Assembly: GCA_027315385.1 (NCBI GenBank)
Contig: DAHUYD010000124.1
Location: forward strand, 18,817-82,816
DNA: 64,000 bases
Reading direction: 5' to 3'
Source: Acidobacterium sp.
GTDB lineage: Bacteria; Acidobacteriota; Terriglobia; Terriglobales; Acidobacteriaceae
The translations under genes were made by a program, and so were the position numbers. The notes under the pieces were generated by a model. The model was not told the origin of the DNA. It did no database searches and worked only from the letters and a program-made list of their open reading frames with translations. Of the stretch, positions 26,091-34,710 are shown in pieces (within the stretch, counting starts at the first letter, position 1; each line of letters opens with the position of its first letter).

Positions 26091-26300
26091 ATGCGGGAAG
26101 TGACGTTGCGGATCGGCAACATGCATTGCGATGCGTGCGTTCGGCGGGTGAGCCAGGCGCTCGCGAATGTGAAAGGCGTGCAGGTGGGGGAAGTGCGCGT
26201 GGGCGCGGCGCGGGTCCAGGCGCCGGAGGATTTGCCGGACGAATCCCTGGCGGGCGCGGTGGAAAAAATGGGCTATCCGGTTATCGGCGTGGAGAAGTAA
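26091..26300 (+). CDS. copZ: Copper chaperone, HMA domain (CopZ-like)
   Basis: A 69-residue single HMA domain. The metal site is IGNMHCDACVRRV with the MxCxxC motif (C14, C17), followed by the usual beta-alpha-beta pattern to GYPVIGVEK. ATG 26091 is chosen because AGGGAGG lies 8 nt upstream; the GTG at 26082 overlaps that site. It directly abuts the copA start, so it probably delivers Cu(I) to the ATPase in the cytosol. Confidence 0.88.
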   Translation: MREVTLRIGNMHCDACVRRVSQALANVKGVQVGEVRVGAARVQAPEDLPDESLAGAVEKMGYPVIGVEK

Positions 26301-28556
26301 ATGGCTGCGAGCAGCGTGAAAAGGCCGGCAGCCGGTGCGGCGAAAGGCGGGGACATGCGCACGGTGACGCTGCCGGTGACCGGCATGAGTTGTGCGGCCT
26401 GCCAGGGTCATGTGGAGCGCGCCCTGCGGGGAACCACAGGGGTGCGCGAAGCCAATGTCAATCTGCTGACGAATTCGGCGAGGGTCAGTTTCGATGCGGC
26501 TTTGGCCAGCCCCGAGACGCTGATCTCGTCTGTCCGCGAAGCGGGCTATGACGCGGCGATGCCGGCTGAATCGGGCGCGGCGGCCGAAGACCAGCCCGGC
26601 AACGAAGGGAATCTGCGCACCAAGGCGATCCTGACTCTCGCGGCGGGCGCGATTGTGATGGCGCTGGCGAACGCGCCGCAATGGCTGGGGTCCGGGCAGG
26701 TTCCGAATCGCGCCTGGGAATGGCTGATGCTGGCAATCACGCTCCCCGGAATGATCTGGGGCGGCGGGATTGTCTACCGCCAGGCGTGGAGCGCGGCAAT
26801 CCATCGCGGCACGAACATGAATACGCTGGTGGCGCTGGGCACCGGCGCAGCCTTTGTCTATTCACTGGCCGCGACGGTGGCACCCGGCGCGTTTCTGCGC
26901 CATGGCCTGCGGCCGGACGTGTACTACGACGCGGTCCTGCTGATTATCGGCTTTCTCCTGCTGGGGCGCTGGCTTGATGCCCGGGCGAAGCGGCGGACGC
27001 TGGATGCCCTGCACGAATTCATGCGACTGCAGCCGCAGCAGGCCCGGGTGTTGCGCGGCGGACAGGAACTGGATATGCCGCTGGCCGAGGTGGTCGGCGG
27101 CGACGTGGTGATCCTGAGGCCCGGTGAGCGCGTGCCCGTAGATGGCGTGGTGATAGCCGGCGTCAGCTCTATCGATGAGTCGCTGATCACGGGCGAGTCG
27201 GTGCCGGTGGTGCGGCAAGCCGGCGACCGTGTGATCGGCGGATCGCTGAATTTCGAGGGGGCTCTGGAGTATCGGGCGACTTCAGTGGGGGCGGACAGCG
27301 TGCTGGGCCAGATGATGCGCCTGGTCGAGGAAGCACAGGGCTCGCGCGCGCCCATGCAGCAACTGGCGGACCGTGTGAGCGCGGTGTTCGTGCCCACGGT
27401 TCTGGGGCTGGCGCTGCTCACCTTTGCCTTGTGGATCGCATTCGGCGGCGGGGCGGGGCGCGCGTTTGCAGTGTCAGTCGCGGTGCTGGTGATTGCGTGC
27501 CCATGCGCGATGGGGCTGGCGGTTCCCGCGGCGCTCACGGTCGCGATTGGCCGCGGCGCGCAGCTGGGTGTGCTCTTCAAGGGCGGCGAAAGCCTGGAGC
27601 GCGTGGCGCGTATCGATATGGTGGTATTCGACAAGACCGGCACGCTGACGGAGGGTAAGCCGGTGGTTACGGCGGTGCATCCGGCCCCGGGATACCGTGA
27701 GGACGATGTGCTGACGCTGGCTGCGGCGCTGGAGCAGCGGTCGGAGCATCCGCTGGCGCGCGCGATCGTCCGCGCGGCGGAGGAGCGCGGCCTTCTGGCG
27801 CCGGCGGCCGAGTCTGTACGCGCGATCCCGGGCAAGGGTATTCAGGGTGTGGTGGAAGGCCACAGCGTCGCCGCAGGCAATGAGGCCCTGCTGCGCGAAA
27901 CCGGCGTGGCGCCCGGTGGAACCGGAGAGCCGCAACCCGGCACCACGCGCATGTTCGTCACGCGCGACGGCGCTCTGGTGGGCACGATCGAGGCGCGGGA
28001 TACTTTGCGCGCATCGGCGGGAGAGGCGATTGCCGGGCTGCGGCGGCTTGGCATCCGGACGGCGATGCTGACCGGCGATACCGCGGCGACGGCGCACGCG
28101 ATCGCGCAGGCAGCGGGGATCGACGAGGTCTGGGCGGGGCTGCTGCCGGAGCAGAAACTCGACAAGATTCGCGAACTGCAAAGTCAGGGCCGGCGGGTGG
28201 CCATGGCCGGGGACGGCATCAACGACGCAGCTGCCATTTCGCAGGCAGACGCAGGATTGGCGATGGGCACGGGCGCCGATCTGGCGCGCGAGGCGGGCGA
28301 CGCGATCCTGCTGCACGGCGAGCCGAGACAGATGCTCGAAGCCGTGCTGCTGGCCCGGCGCGCCCTGCGGACCATGCGGCAGAATCTGGGCTGGGCCTTC
28401 GGCTATAACCTGCTGGGCATCCCGATTGCGGCGGGAGTTCTCTATCCGGCCTTTGGCATTCTCTTGAACCCGGCCATTGCGAGCGCGGCGATGGCGCTCA
28501 GCTCCGTCAGCGTGCTGGCGAACAGTCTCCGGCTCAGAAGATTCGCACCGTCGTAA
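26301..28556 (+). CDS. copA: Copper-exporting P1B-type ATPase
   Basis: A 751-residue Cu(I) efflux pump. One N-terminal HMA domain has GMSCAAC (C31, C34). About eight transmembrane helices surround the core motifs: TGES (actuator), CPC at residues 400-402 in the transport helix, DKTGT with the phosphorylated D444, SEHPLA, MLTGD and GDGIND (637-642). Near the C-terminus YN...GIPIAAG and MALSSVSVLAN are the Cu(I)-selective features of TM7 and TM8. The ATG follows the copZ stop with no gap. No CueR- or CsoR-type regulator is adjacent; control by the upstream two-component system is possible. Confidence 0.95.
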   Translation: MAASSVKRPAAGAAKGGDMRTVTLPVTGMSCAACQGHVERALRGTTGVREANVNLLTNSARVSFDAALASPETLISSVREAGYDAAMPAESGAAAEDQPGNEGNLRTKAILTLAAGAIVMALANAPQWLGSGQVPNRAWEWLMLAITLPGMIWGGGIVYRQAWSAAIHRGTNMNTLVALGTGAAFVYSLAATVAPGAFLRHGLRPDVYYDAVLLIIGFLLLGRWLDARAKRRTLDALHEFMRLQPQQARVLRGGQELDMPLAEVVGGDVVILRPGERVPVDGVVIAGVSSIDESLITGESVPVVRQAGDRVIGGSLNFEGALEYRATSVGADSVLGQMMRLVEEAQGSRAPMQQLADRVSAVFVPTVLGLALLTFALWIAFGGGAGRAFAVSVAVLVIACPCAMGLAVPAALTVAIGRGAQLGVLFKGGESLERVARIDMVVFDKTGTLTEGKPVVTAVHPAPGYREDDVLTLAAALEQRSEHPLARAIVRAAEERGLLAPAAESVRAIPGKGIQGVVEGHSVAAGNEALLRETGVAPGGTGEPQPGTTRMFVTRDGALVGTIEARDTLRASAGEAIAGLRRLGIRTAMLTGDTAATAHAIAQAAGIDEVWAGLLPEQKLDKIRELQSQGRRVAMAGDGINDAAAISQADAGLAMGTGADLAREAGDAILLHGEPRQMLEAVLLARRALRTMRQNLGWAFGYNLLGIPIAAGVLYPAFGILLNPAIASAAMALSSVSVLANSLRLRRFAPS

Positions 28557-28575
28557 ACTGGCATAGGAAGTACCT

Positions 28576-30894
28576 GTGCGGATCCTCACCCGATACATCC
28601 TGAAGGAAGTCCTGTCGCACGCGCTCATCGGGGGCGTGATCTTTACCTTTGTGCTTTTCATCCGGTATTTGCCGGAACTGCTGGATCTGGTGGTGCGCAA
28701 CAGCTCATCGATGGGCGCAGTTGCGGCCATTGTGACCTTCCTTCTCCCGGACATCCTGATCTTCACCATTCCCATGGCGGTGCTCGTGGGCATCCTGCTG
28801 GGGCTGAGCCGGCTGGCGTCGGACAGCGAGATCACGGCCATGCGCGCGTCGGGGATCGGCGTGTGGAGCTTTGTCCGCATCGTGGGAGTGGTGGCTGTTG
28901 GGGCATGGCTGCTGAGCCTGGCCAATACGATGTATTTCGCGCCGAAGGCAACAGCGGCCATGATTCGCAACGAGAACTCGCTGGCCAGCGCGCAGGCATC
29001 CTTCGAGGTGCAGCCGCGAGTCTTCTACGAAGATTTCAGAGACTACGTTCTCTACGTGGAGGATGTGCGCGCCGCCAAACACGCGGCACAGTGGCGAGGC
29101 GTATTTCTGGCCGACGTGACCGATCCGAACGAGCCGAAGGTGACGACGGCAGCGAACGCGACGGTGGTGAACGGTCCGAACCAGACGATTACGATGCGCC
29201 TGCGCAATGGCGCGGAGCACGAAACCACGCCTGGCCAGCCGAATAACTACACCGTTTCCACCTTCGCGCGGACGGATCTGCCGCTTCGGACGGGATCTCA
29301 GTCGGAAGTGCGTCTGGGGCACAGCGATACGCCAATTCTGGCGATGAACAACAGGGAACTGCTGGCGCACACGCGCGGGAAGAACGGCCGGCTGTACCAG
29401 ATCGAGTTCGACAAGCGGCTGGCTTATCCGGCAGCGTGCCTTGTGCTGTTGCTGGTGGGTGTGCCACTGGGGATCGGGTCGCGGCGGGGAGGCAAGAGCG
29501 CGGGGTTCGTGCTGACCATCGGCCTGGTATTTGTCTACTACTTCCTGTCGCTGACGGGAACGTCACTGGCGAAACAGCACAAGATCCCGCCGTGGATGGG
29601 GGTGTGGGAAGCGAACATAGTTTTTGCGGTCTGCGGCATTATTCTGCTGCGGCAGATGGCCCAGGGCGGCGCGGCGGTGACCGCGCTGCAGTCGTTGGGC
29701 AATCGCCTGCGGCTGCGAGCGGACCGGGCGACAGAGGCGGCGGGCCCGGCAAAGGCCGCCGTGCGGCGACGCGCCCCGCGAGGCAGATTCCCCCTGATCG
29801 TCGACGAGTACGTGCTTCGGGAGTTTCTGCGCACCTTCACAATGGTCCTGGTCAGTTTCGTGATGCTGATGCTGGTGTTCACCTTCTTCGAACTGCTCAG
29901 CGACATTATCAAAAACCGGACGCCGCTGGTGACGGTGGGCGAATACCTTATGGACCTGACGCCGAGCATGATTTACCTGATCACGCCTCTGAGCGTACTC
30001 ATCGGCGTGCTGGTGGTCTTCGGCGTGATGAACCGCAACAGCGAGATCACGGCCATGAAGGCGACCGGCATCAGCCTTTACCGGATCGCCGTGCCGGTGC
30101 TGACCATCGCGGCCATCCTCTCGATCTCCCTGTTTGCCTTCGACGAGTTATATCTGCCTCAGGCGAATCGGCGGCAAGAGGCGCTACGGGACACGATCAA
30201 GGGCAAACCTCCGGAAAGCGTCGAGCATCCCGGGCGGCGATGGATCTTCGGCCAGCCGGAAAAGGACCAGCCCGCGCGGATTTTCTACTATGAATACTTC
30301 GATCCGGATATCGATACCTTCGGCAATCTCACGGTGTTCGAGTTCGCGCCCGGCTCGTTTCGGATCGAGAAGCGGATTTTTGCCTCCACAGCTCAGTGGG
30401 AGCCACATCTGAATACGTGGGTATTCGAGGACGGCTGGGTGCGGACGTTTTCCGGTGACGAGATCGCGAACTATCAGCCGTATTCCGTGAGCACATTCCC
30501 TGAGATTCACGAGCCGCCAGCGTATTTCACCCGGGAGGTGCGGCAGTCCTCGGAGATGAGCTTCAGTCAGCTGGACGGATACATCCGTTCACTGCGGCAG
30601 AGCGGGTTCAACACCGTTCCACTGCGGGTGCAGCTGAACCATAAACTCGCCTATCCGCTGATCACGCTGGTCATGGGCATCCTGGCCATCCCCTTCGCAC
30701 TCTCGATGGGGCGCCGCGGCTCCCTCTCCGGCATCGCGGTGGCCATCGGTGTGGCGATTGCATATTTCGTTGTGTCAGGATTTTTCGAGGCAATGGGCAA
30801 CGTGAGCTGGCTTCCCCCGGTGCTGGCCGCATGGTCTCCGGATTTCCTGTTCGGCCTGGCCGGAGCCTACCTGCTGCTGCGAACGCCAACGTAA
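28576..30894 (+). CDS. lptFG: Fused LptF-LptG permease of the LPS export ABC transporter
   Basis: A 772-residue protein with two copies of the YjgP/YjgQ permease fold. The N-terminal half (about 1-360) starts LTRYILKEVLSHALIGG and has SEITAMRASGIG, a periplasmic beta-jellyroll region (about 120-250) and three closing helices (DKRLAYPAACLVLLLVGVPLG). A basic linker (about 385-410) leads to a second copy starting VDEYVLREFLRTF with SEITAMKATGIS and LNHKLAYPLITLVMG. LptF and LptG are normally separate; the fusion supplies both halves. GTG 28576 has AGGAAG upstream. The next gene encodes a full ABC exporter; LptB itself is not seen here. Confidence 0.9.
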   Translation: MRILTRYILKEVLSHALIGGVIFTFVLFIRYLPELLDLVVRNSSSMGAVAAIVTFLLPDILIFTIPMAVLVGILLGLSRLASDSEITAMRASGIGVWSFVRIVGVVAVGAWLLSLANTMYFAPKATAAMIRNENSLASAQASFEVQPRVFYEDFRDYVLYVEDVRAAKHAAQWRGVFLADVTDPNEPKVTTAANATVVNGPNQTITMRLRNGAEHETTPGQPNNYTVSTFARTDLPLRTGSQSEVRLGHSDTPILAMNNRELLAHTRGKNGRLYQIEFDKRLAYPAACLVLLLVGVPLGIGSRRGGKSAGFVLTIGLVFVYYFLSLTGTSLAKQHKIPPWMGVWEANIVFAVCGIILLRQMAQGGAAVTALQSLGNRLRLRADRATEAAGPAKAAVRRRAPRGRFPLIVDEYVLREFLRTFTMVLVSFVMLMLVFTFFELLSDIIKNRTPLVTVGEYLMDLTPSMIYLITPLSVLIGVLVVFGVMNRNSEITAMKATGISLYRIAVPVLTIAAILSISLFAFDELYLPQANRRQEALRDTIKGKPPESVEHPGRRWIFGQPEKDQPARIFYYEYFDPDIDTFGNLTVFEFAPGSFRIEKRIFASTAQWEPHLNTWVFEDGWVRTFSGDEIANYQPYSVSTFPEIHEPPAYFTREVRQSSEMSFSQLDGYIRSLRQSGFNTVPLRVQLNHKLAYPLITLVMGILAIPFALSMGRRGSLSGIAVAIGVAIAYFVVSGFFEAMGNVSWLPPVLAAWSPDFLFGLAGAYLLLRTPT

Positions 30895-30910
30895 AGGGGA
30901 ACACAAATCG

Positions 30911-32674
30911 ATGTGGATGAAGCTCAAACCGCTGTTTCCCTACATGCGCAGGTACTGGCGTGGATATCTGGTGGGCATGCTGTGCACGGTGGTGGCCAAC
31001 GCAGTGCGCGTGCAGATTCCGCGGATCATCGGCGCGGCCGGGCACGACATGCTGAAGGCGGGCGTCAGCTGGGAGAAGATCTATCATTACGCCGGAAAAC
31101 TGATTGCCGTTGCCATCGTTTACAGCATTCTGCTTTACCTGATGCGCTGGATCCTGATCGGCATCTCGCGCGATATCGAGTTCGATCTGCGGAACGATCT
31201 GTTCCGGCATCTGGAGAAGCAATCCGCCTCGTACTACCAGGAGCACCGCACCGGCGACATCATGGCGCGGATGACGAACGACCTGAGCGCGGTGAGGATG
31301 CTGCTGGGGCCGGCCATCATGTATACCGCGAATACGGTGGTGTTCTCGGCGGCGGCGCTGTACTACCTGCTTGGGATCAGCCCGTTGCTGACCCTGGCCG
31401 CGCTGGCGCCCATGCCGCTCGTCAGCATTCTCATCCAGTACATGGGCCGCAAGATTCACGAGCGGTTCGAGCGCATCCAGGCCATGTTTTCCGACATCTC
31501 GGCCCAGGCGCAGGAAAACTTCTCCGGAGCGCGGCTGGTGCGCGCCTTTGCCCAGGAAGAAGCCCAGATCGGGGCATTTGAGCGGTCGAACCGGGAATAC
31601 ATCCGGCGCGCGCTGCGGCTGGTGCGGCTGATGGGAATGCTGTGGCCGACACTTGAGTTTATGCTGGGCCTCTCGATGGTGATCTCGCTGCTGGTGGGCG
31701 GGCACGAGGTGCTCTCGCACCGGATCGGCATCGGGCAGTTCATCACGTTCACGATCTTCATGTATATGCTGATGTGGCCGGTCATCGCACTGGGCTACGT
31801 CATCAATCTATTCGAGCGAGGCACCGCCTCGGTGGTGCGCATCCAGGAGCTGCTGACGGCCGAGCCGAGCATCGACGACCGGGGGGCGACTGTCCAGGAG
31901 GGCACGGAAATTCGCGGCGAGGTGGAATTCCGCGATTTGCGATTTGCGTATCCGGCGGAGACCGGCGAGCCGGTCGAAATATTGCACGGAATTTCCCTGA
32001 AGATTCCGGCCGGAACAAGTCTGGCGCTGGTGGGACCGACCGGGTCGGGCAAGTCGACGCTGGTGAGCCTGATTCCGCGGCTCTTCGACGCGCCACCGGG
32101 GAGCGTGCTGGTGGATGGAAGGCCGATCCGCGCCTATCCGCTGGACACCCTGCGGGGCGCGGTCGGTCTGGTGCCTCAGGAGACTTTTCTGTTCAGCACG
32201 ACGATCCGCGAGAACATCGCCTTCGGCGCGGACAATGCGGAGATGAGCGACGTTCTGCGCGCTGCCGAGGCCGCGCATATCCGTGAAGAATTCGAGGTAT
32301 TCCCGCGCGGATTCGAGACCATGGTGGGTGAACGAGGTCTGACGCTGTCCGGCGGGCAGAAGCAGCGGACGGCTCTCGCTCGCGCGGCGATGCGCGATCC
32401 GAGGATTCTGATTCTGGATGACGCGCTGGCCAGCGTCGACACGTATACCGAGGAGCGGATACTGGAGGAGCTGCGCCGGGTGATGGAAGGCCGAACGACG
32501 ATTCTGATTTCGCACCGGATTTCGACTGTGCGGAATGCCGACCGCATCGCGGTGCTGGTGCGGGGCCGCATCGCCGAACTGGGCACGCACGACGAGCTGC
32601 TGGCGCTGAACGGTTATTACGCGGGGCTGTTCCAGAAGCAACTGCTGGAAGAAGAACTGGCGGTCTCGGGATAG
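30911..32674 (+). CDS. ABC exporter, fused membrane and ATPase domains (MdlA/MsbA-like)
   Basis: A 587-residue half transporter. Residues about 15-310 hold six transmembrane helices with the type I exporter fold (SYYQEHRTGDIMARMTNDLSAV coupling region). The ATPase domain has Walker A GPTGSGKST (about 378-386), Q-loop LVPQETFLFS, signature LSGGQKQR, Walker B ILILDD and switch ISHR. The residue after Walker B is Asp instead of the catalytic Glu (LDDALASVDT), as in the degenerate-site subunit of MdlA/YheI-type heterodimers, yet no partner is adjacent. It lies 16 nt after lptFG. Substrate could be a lipid or drug. Confidence 0.9.
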   Translation: MWMKLKPLFPYMRRYWRGYLVGMLCTVVANAVRVQIPRIIGAAGHDMLKAGVSWEKIYHYAGKLIAVAIVYSILLYLMRWILIGISRDIEFDLRNDLFRHLEKQSASYYQEHRTGDIMARMTNDLSAVRMLLGPAIMYTANTVVFSAAALYYLLGISPLLTLAALAPMPLVSILIQYMGRKIHERFERIQAMFSDISAQAQENFSGARLVRAFAQEEAQIGAFERSNREYIRRALRLVRLMGMLWPTLEFMLGLSMVISLLVGGHEVLSHRIGIGQFITFTIFMYMLMWPVIALGYVINLFERGTASVVRIQELLTAEPSIDDRGATVQEGTEIRGEVEFRDLRFAYPAETGEPVEILHGISLKIPAGTSLALVGPTGSGKSTLVSLIPRLFDAPPGSVLVDGRPIRAYPLDTLRGAVGLVPQETFLFSTTIRENIAFGADNAEMSDVLRAAEAAHIREEFEVFPRGFETMVGERGLTLSGGQKQRTALARAAMRDPRILILDDALASVDTYTEERILEELRRVMEGRTTILISHRISTVRNADRIAVLVRGRIAELGTHDELLALNGYYAGLFQKQLLEEELAVSG

Positions 32675-32680
32675 ATTGCA

Positions 32681-33163
32681 TCAGGCAGTCCAGCTGGAGC
32701 CCGCGCCATCCCCCGGCGCGCTCGCGGCCGCAATAACCTGAGGCGGCGCGGGCTGGCTTCCTCCGAGCAGACGCAGAACTTCAGGGTCGCGGGCGGCGAC
32801 GCTCCAGGCTTCGCGCACGTCGCGGACACAGCCAATGGCCTCCTTGAGGCGCGCCGTGGAATCCAGGCGCGAACCCTCGAGACACAGCGCGAAGATGGAA
32901 GCGTAGAACTCGGAGAGCGCTTTAGCGGAATTTCCTCCCACATCCGTGCGCAGGCGTGACTGCAGGTGCATCAGGATTTCAAGCACACGGCCCACGGCGA
33001 TGCGCCGCTGGGCGGGGTCGCGTTGCTCGATGGCGGCGATCGCCCGGTAAAGGAATCGCACCATGCCGTCGTAAAGGGCGACGATCAGTTCAACCGGGTT
33101 CATGCCGGCCAGAGTCTGCTGCTGATAATTCATTGGTCGCAGGGGCTGGTCCTCGTCAGCCAT
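32681..33163 (-). CDS. fliS: Flagellin export chaperone FliS
   Basis: A 160-residue helical cytosolic chaperone that binds the flagellin C-terminus before export. It has NYQQQTLAGMNPVELIVALYDGMVRFLYRA, the FliS signature (Y..Q.....P.eLi..LYdg), and a four-helix bundle pattern to about residue 125, followed by an extra Pro/Ala-rich tail. The start overlaps the fliD end by 8 nt; an internal start at MNYQQQ (11 codons in) is also possible. It is last in the fliC-fliD-fliS order and converges with the ABC exporter gene. Confidence 0.9.
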   Translation of the reverse strand: MADEDQPLRPMNYQQQTLAGMNPVELIVALYDGMVRFLYRAIAAIEQRDPAQRRIAVGRVLEILMHLQSRLRTDVGGNSAKALSEFYASIFALCLEGSRLDSTARLKEAIGCVRDVREAWSVAARDPEVLRLLGGSQPAPPQVIAAASAPGDGAGSSWTA

Positions 33164-34550
33164 TAAGGTTCTGGTTATAGCCAGTGATGGCGCTGTAGAG
33201 CTGGTTGACTTCGTCGATCTGCTGCGGGATGGCCTGAAGAGTGTAGTTTGCCTCGTTCAGTTCCGTGGTCAGCTGCGTCTGTTGCGCGGTGATGAGGGTG
33301 TTCTGGTTGGCGATGTTGGTATTCAGGTCGGTTTCCTCGGAGGAATTCTGCTTCAGGGCAAGATAGACCAGGCCGTCAGGCCCGGTATTGCCGACGCCGC
33401 CGAGTGCGGTGGTAAGGCCGGCGCCGAAACTGCCGTCCGCCTGGAAGAAGTTCACCACATCCTGGTAATTGCCGGTGAGCATGGTGCTGAGGGTGCTGCT
33501 GTCGAGCGTAAGCGTGCCGTCATTATTAGCTGTGACGCCCAGTTGGGAGAGCGAGGTGACCGCTCCGGAGGACTGCACGGAGCTGATGGCCTGCTGCAAC
33601 TGTTCCTGCATCATGGACAGGTTAGGATTGCCGTACAGCGGCTCGGGATTGCCGGAAGAGTCGCTGCCCTCCTGAGCATTGAAGTCGCCCACCACCTTGT
33701 TGTAGGCACTCACGAACGAGCTGACGACGGACTCGACGTTGGTATTGTCGGTGGCGATCTCGACCTGCACGGATTCGGATGGCGCGGCCTGCAGCAACTG
33801 CATGGAAACGCCGGGAATAGCGGTGGTGACGGTGTTCGAAGCGCTGGACATGGAGATGCCGTCGAGACTGAACTGGGCGTCCATGCCCTGCTGCTGCTGG
33901 CTGAATGCGACCGCGGAGCCGGTGGTGGCGTCGGTGAAACTGCTGGAGTCGATGGTGACGGCGCCGGAGGCTCCACTGGTGCCGCTGAGGAGTGCCAGTT
34001 GCGAGCCGGAGGAGCCGGGGACCACTGTGGCGGTGACGCCGTAACTGCCGGCGTTGATATACGAGGCCAGTTGGGAAAGCGTGTTGTTCTGCGGGATGAT
34101 GTTGCCGTTCGAGTCCGTGGCGGTTCCGTCGGAGATGGTGATGGTCTTGCCGTTGATGCTGAGGCTGCCGCTGAGGGTGTCGGTGGAGGCGACGGGGGCG
34201 CCGGCATAGGAGTAGGTCTGGGCGAGATTGCCGACAACCATCGTGTAAGTGCCGGCGACCGCGCCGACGTTTGCGGAAAGCAACTGGACGACAGAGTTAT
34301 CGGAACTGGCGCCCTGCATCTGGGAAAAGGCGCCGTCGAGCTGGGTGAGCGAACTGAGCGCGGTGGAGAGGCTGCTGAGGTCGGTGCCGATCGACGTAAG
34401 CGCCGTATCCTGCGACTGGAGCGCGGTGAGCTGAGTTTTCCAGGGGGTCTCAATGGCCTGCAGATTCGCCACCATCGCCGAGACGGTGGTCGCGACATCG
34501 AACCCCTGGCCGCTGGTGGGAGATCCGAAGGAAATGCCGACATTGCTCAT
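33156..34550 (-). CDS. fliD: Flagellar filament cap protein FliD
   Basis: A 464-residue filament-capping protein that lets flagellin fold at the tip. The N-terminal FliD part (ISFGSPTSGQGFDVATTVSAMVA...ETPWKTQLTALQSQDTAL) and C-terminal coiled part (ITAQQTQLTTELNEANYTLQAIPQQIDEVNQLYSAI) flank a Ser/Thr/Gly-rich central region. ATG 34550 (MSNVGISFG) is preferred over the upstream in-frame start because it matches the family. It is separated from fliC by an intrinsic terminator and overlaps fliS, so fliD-fliS form one unit. Confidence 0.9.
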   Translation of the reverse strand: MSNVGISFGSPTSGQGFDVATTVSAMVANLQAIETPWKTQLTALQSQDTALTSIGTDLSSLSTALSSLTQLDGAFSQMQGASSDNSVVQLLSANVGAVAGTYTMVVGNLAQTYSYAGAPVASTDTLSGSLSINGKTITISDGTATDSNGNIIPQNNTLSQLASYINAGSYGVTATVVPGSSGSQLALLSGTSGASGAVTIDSSSFTDATTGSAVAFSQQQQGMDAQFSLDGISMSSASNTVTTAIPGVSMQLLQAAPSESVQVEIATDNTNVESVVSSFVSAYNKVVGDFNAQEGSDSSGNPEPLYGNPNLSMMQEQLQQAISSVQSSGAVTSLSQLGVTANNDGTLTLDSSTLSTMLTGNYQDVVNFFQADGSFGAGLTTALGGVGNTGPDGLVYLALKQNSSEETDLNTNIANQNTLITAQQTQLTTELNEANYTLQAIPQQIDEVNQLYSAITGYNQNLNG

Positions 34551-34655
34551 GGAAACGTTATCGTCGCTTTCCGGGCGGGACATTACCCCAAAAAGAGAGG
34601 CGAGCAGATGAGCAGCCGTGGCCGGGAGAGGAGGTTAGAGGAAACAAAGAAAGAA

Positions 34656-34696
34656 GCGGGGAGCCAGGGGCGTTGCGGCCTGGAAGGGCTCCCCGC
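34656..34696 (-). terminator. Intrinsic terminator after fliC
   Basis: Arms GCGGGGAGCC (34656-34665) and GGCTCCCCGC (34687-34696) form a 10-bp stem, with CCAGG/CCTGG pairing inside. On the minus strand it is followed by TTCTTTCTTTG. It lies 15 nt after the flagellin stop. Confidence 0.8.
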
Positions 34697-34710
34697 GTGT
34701 TGGAGGAAGG

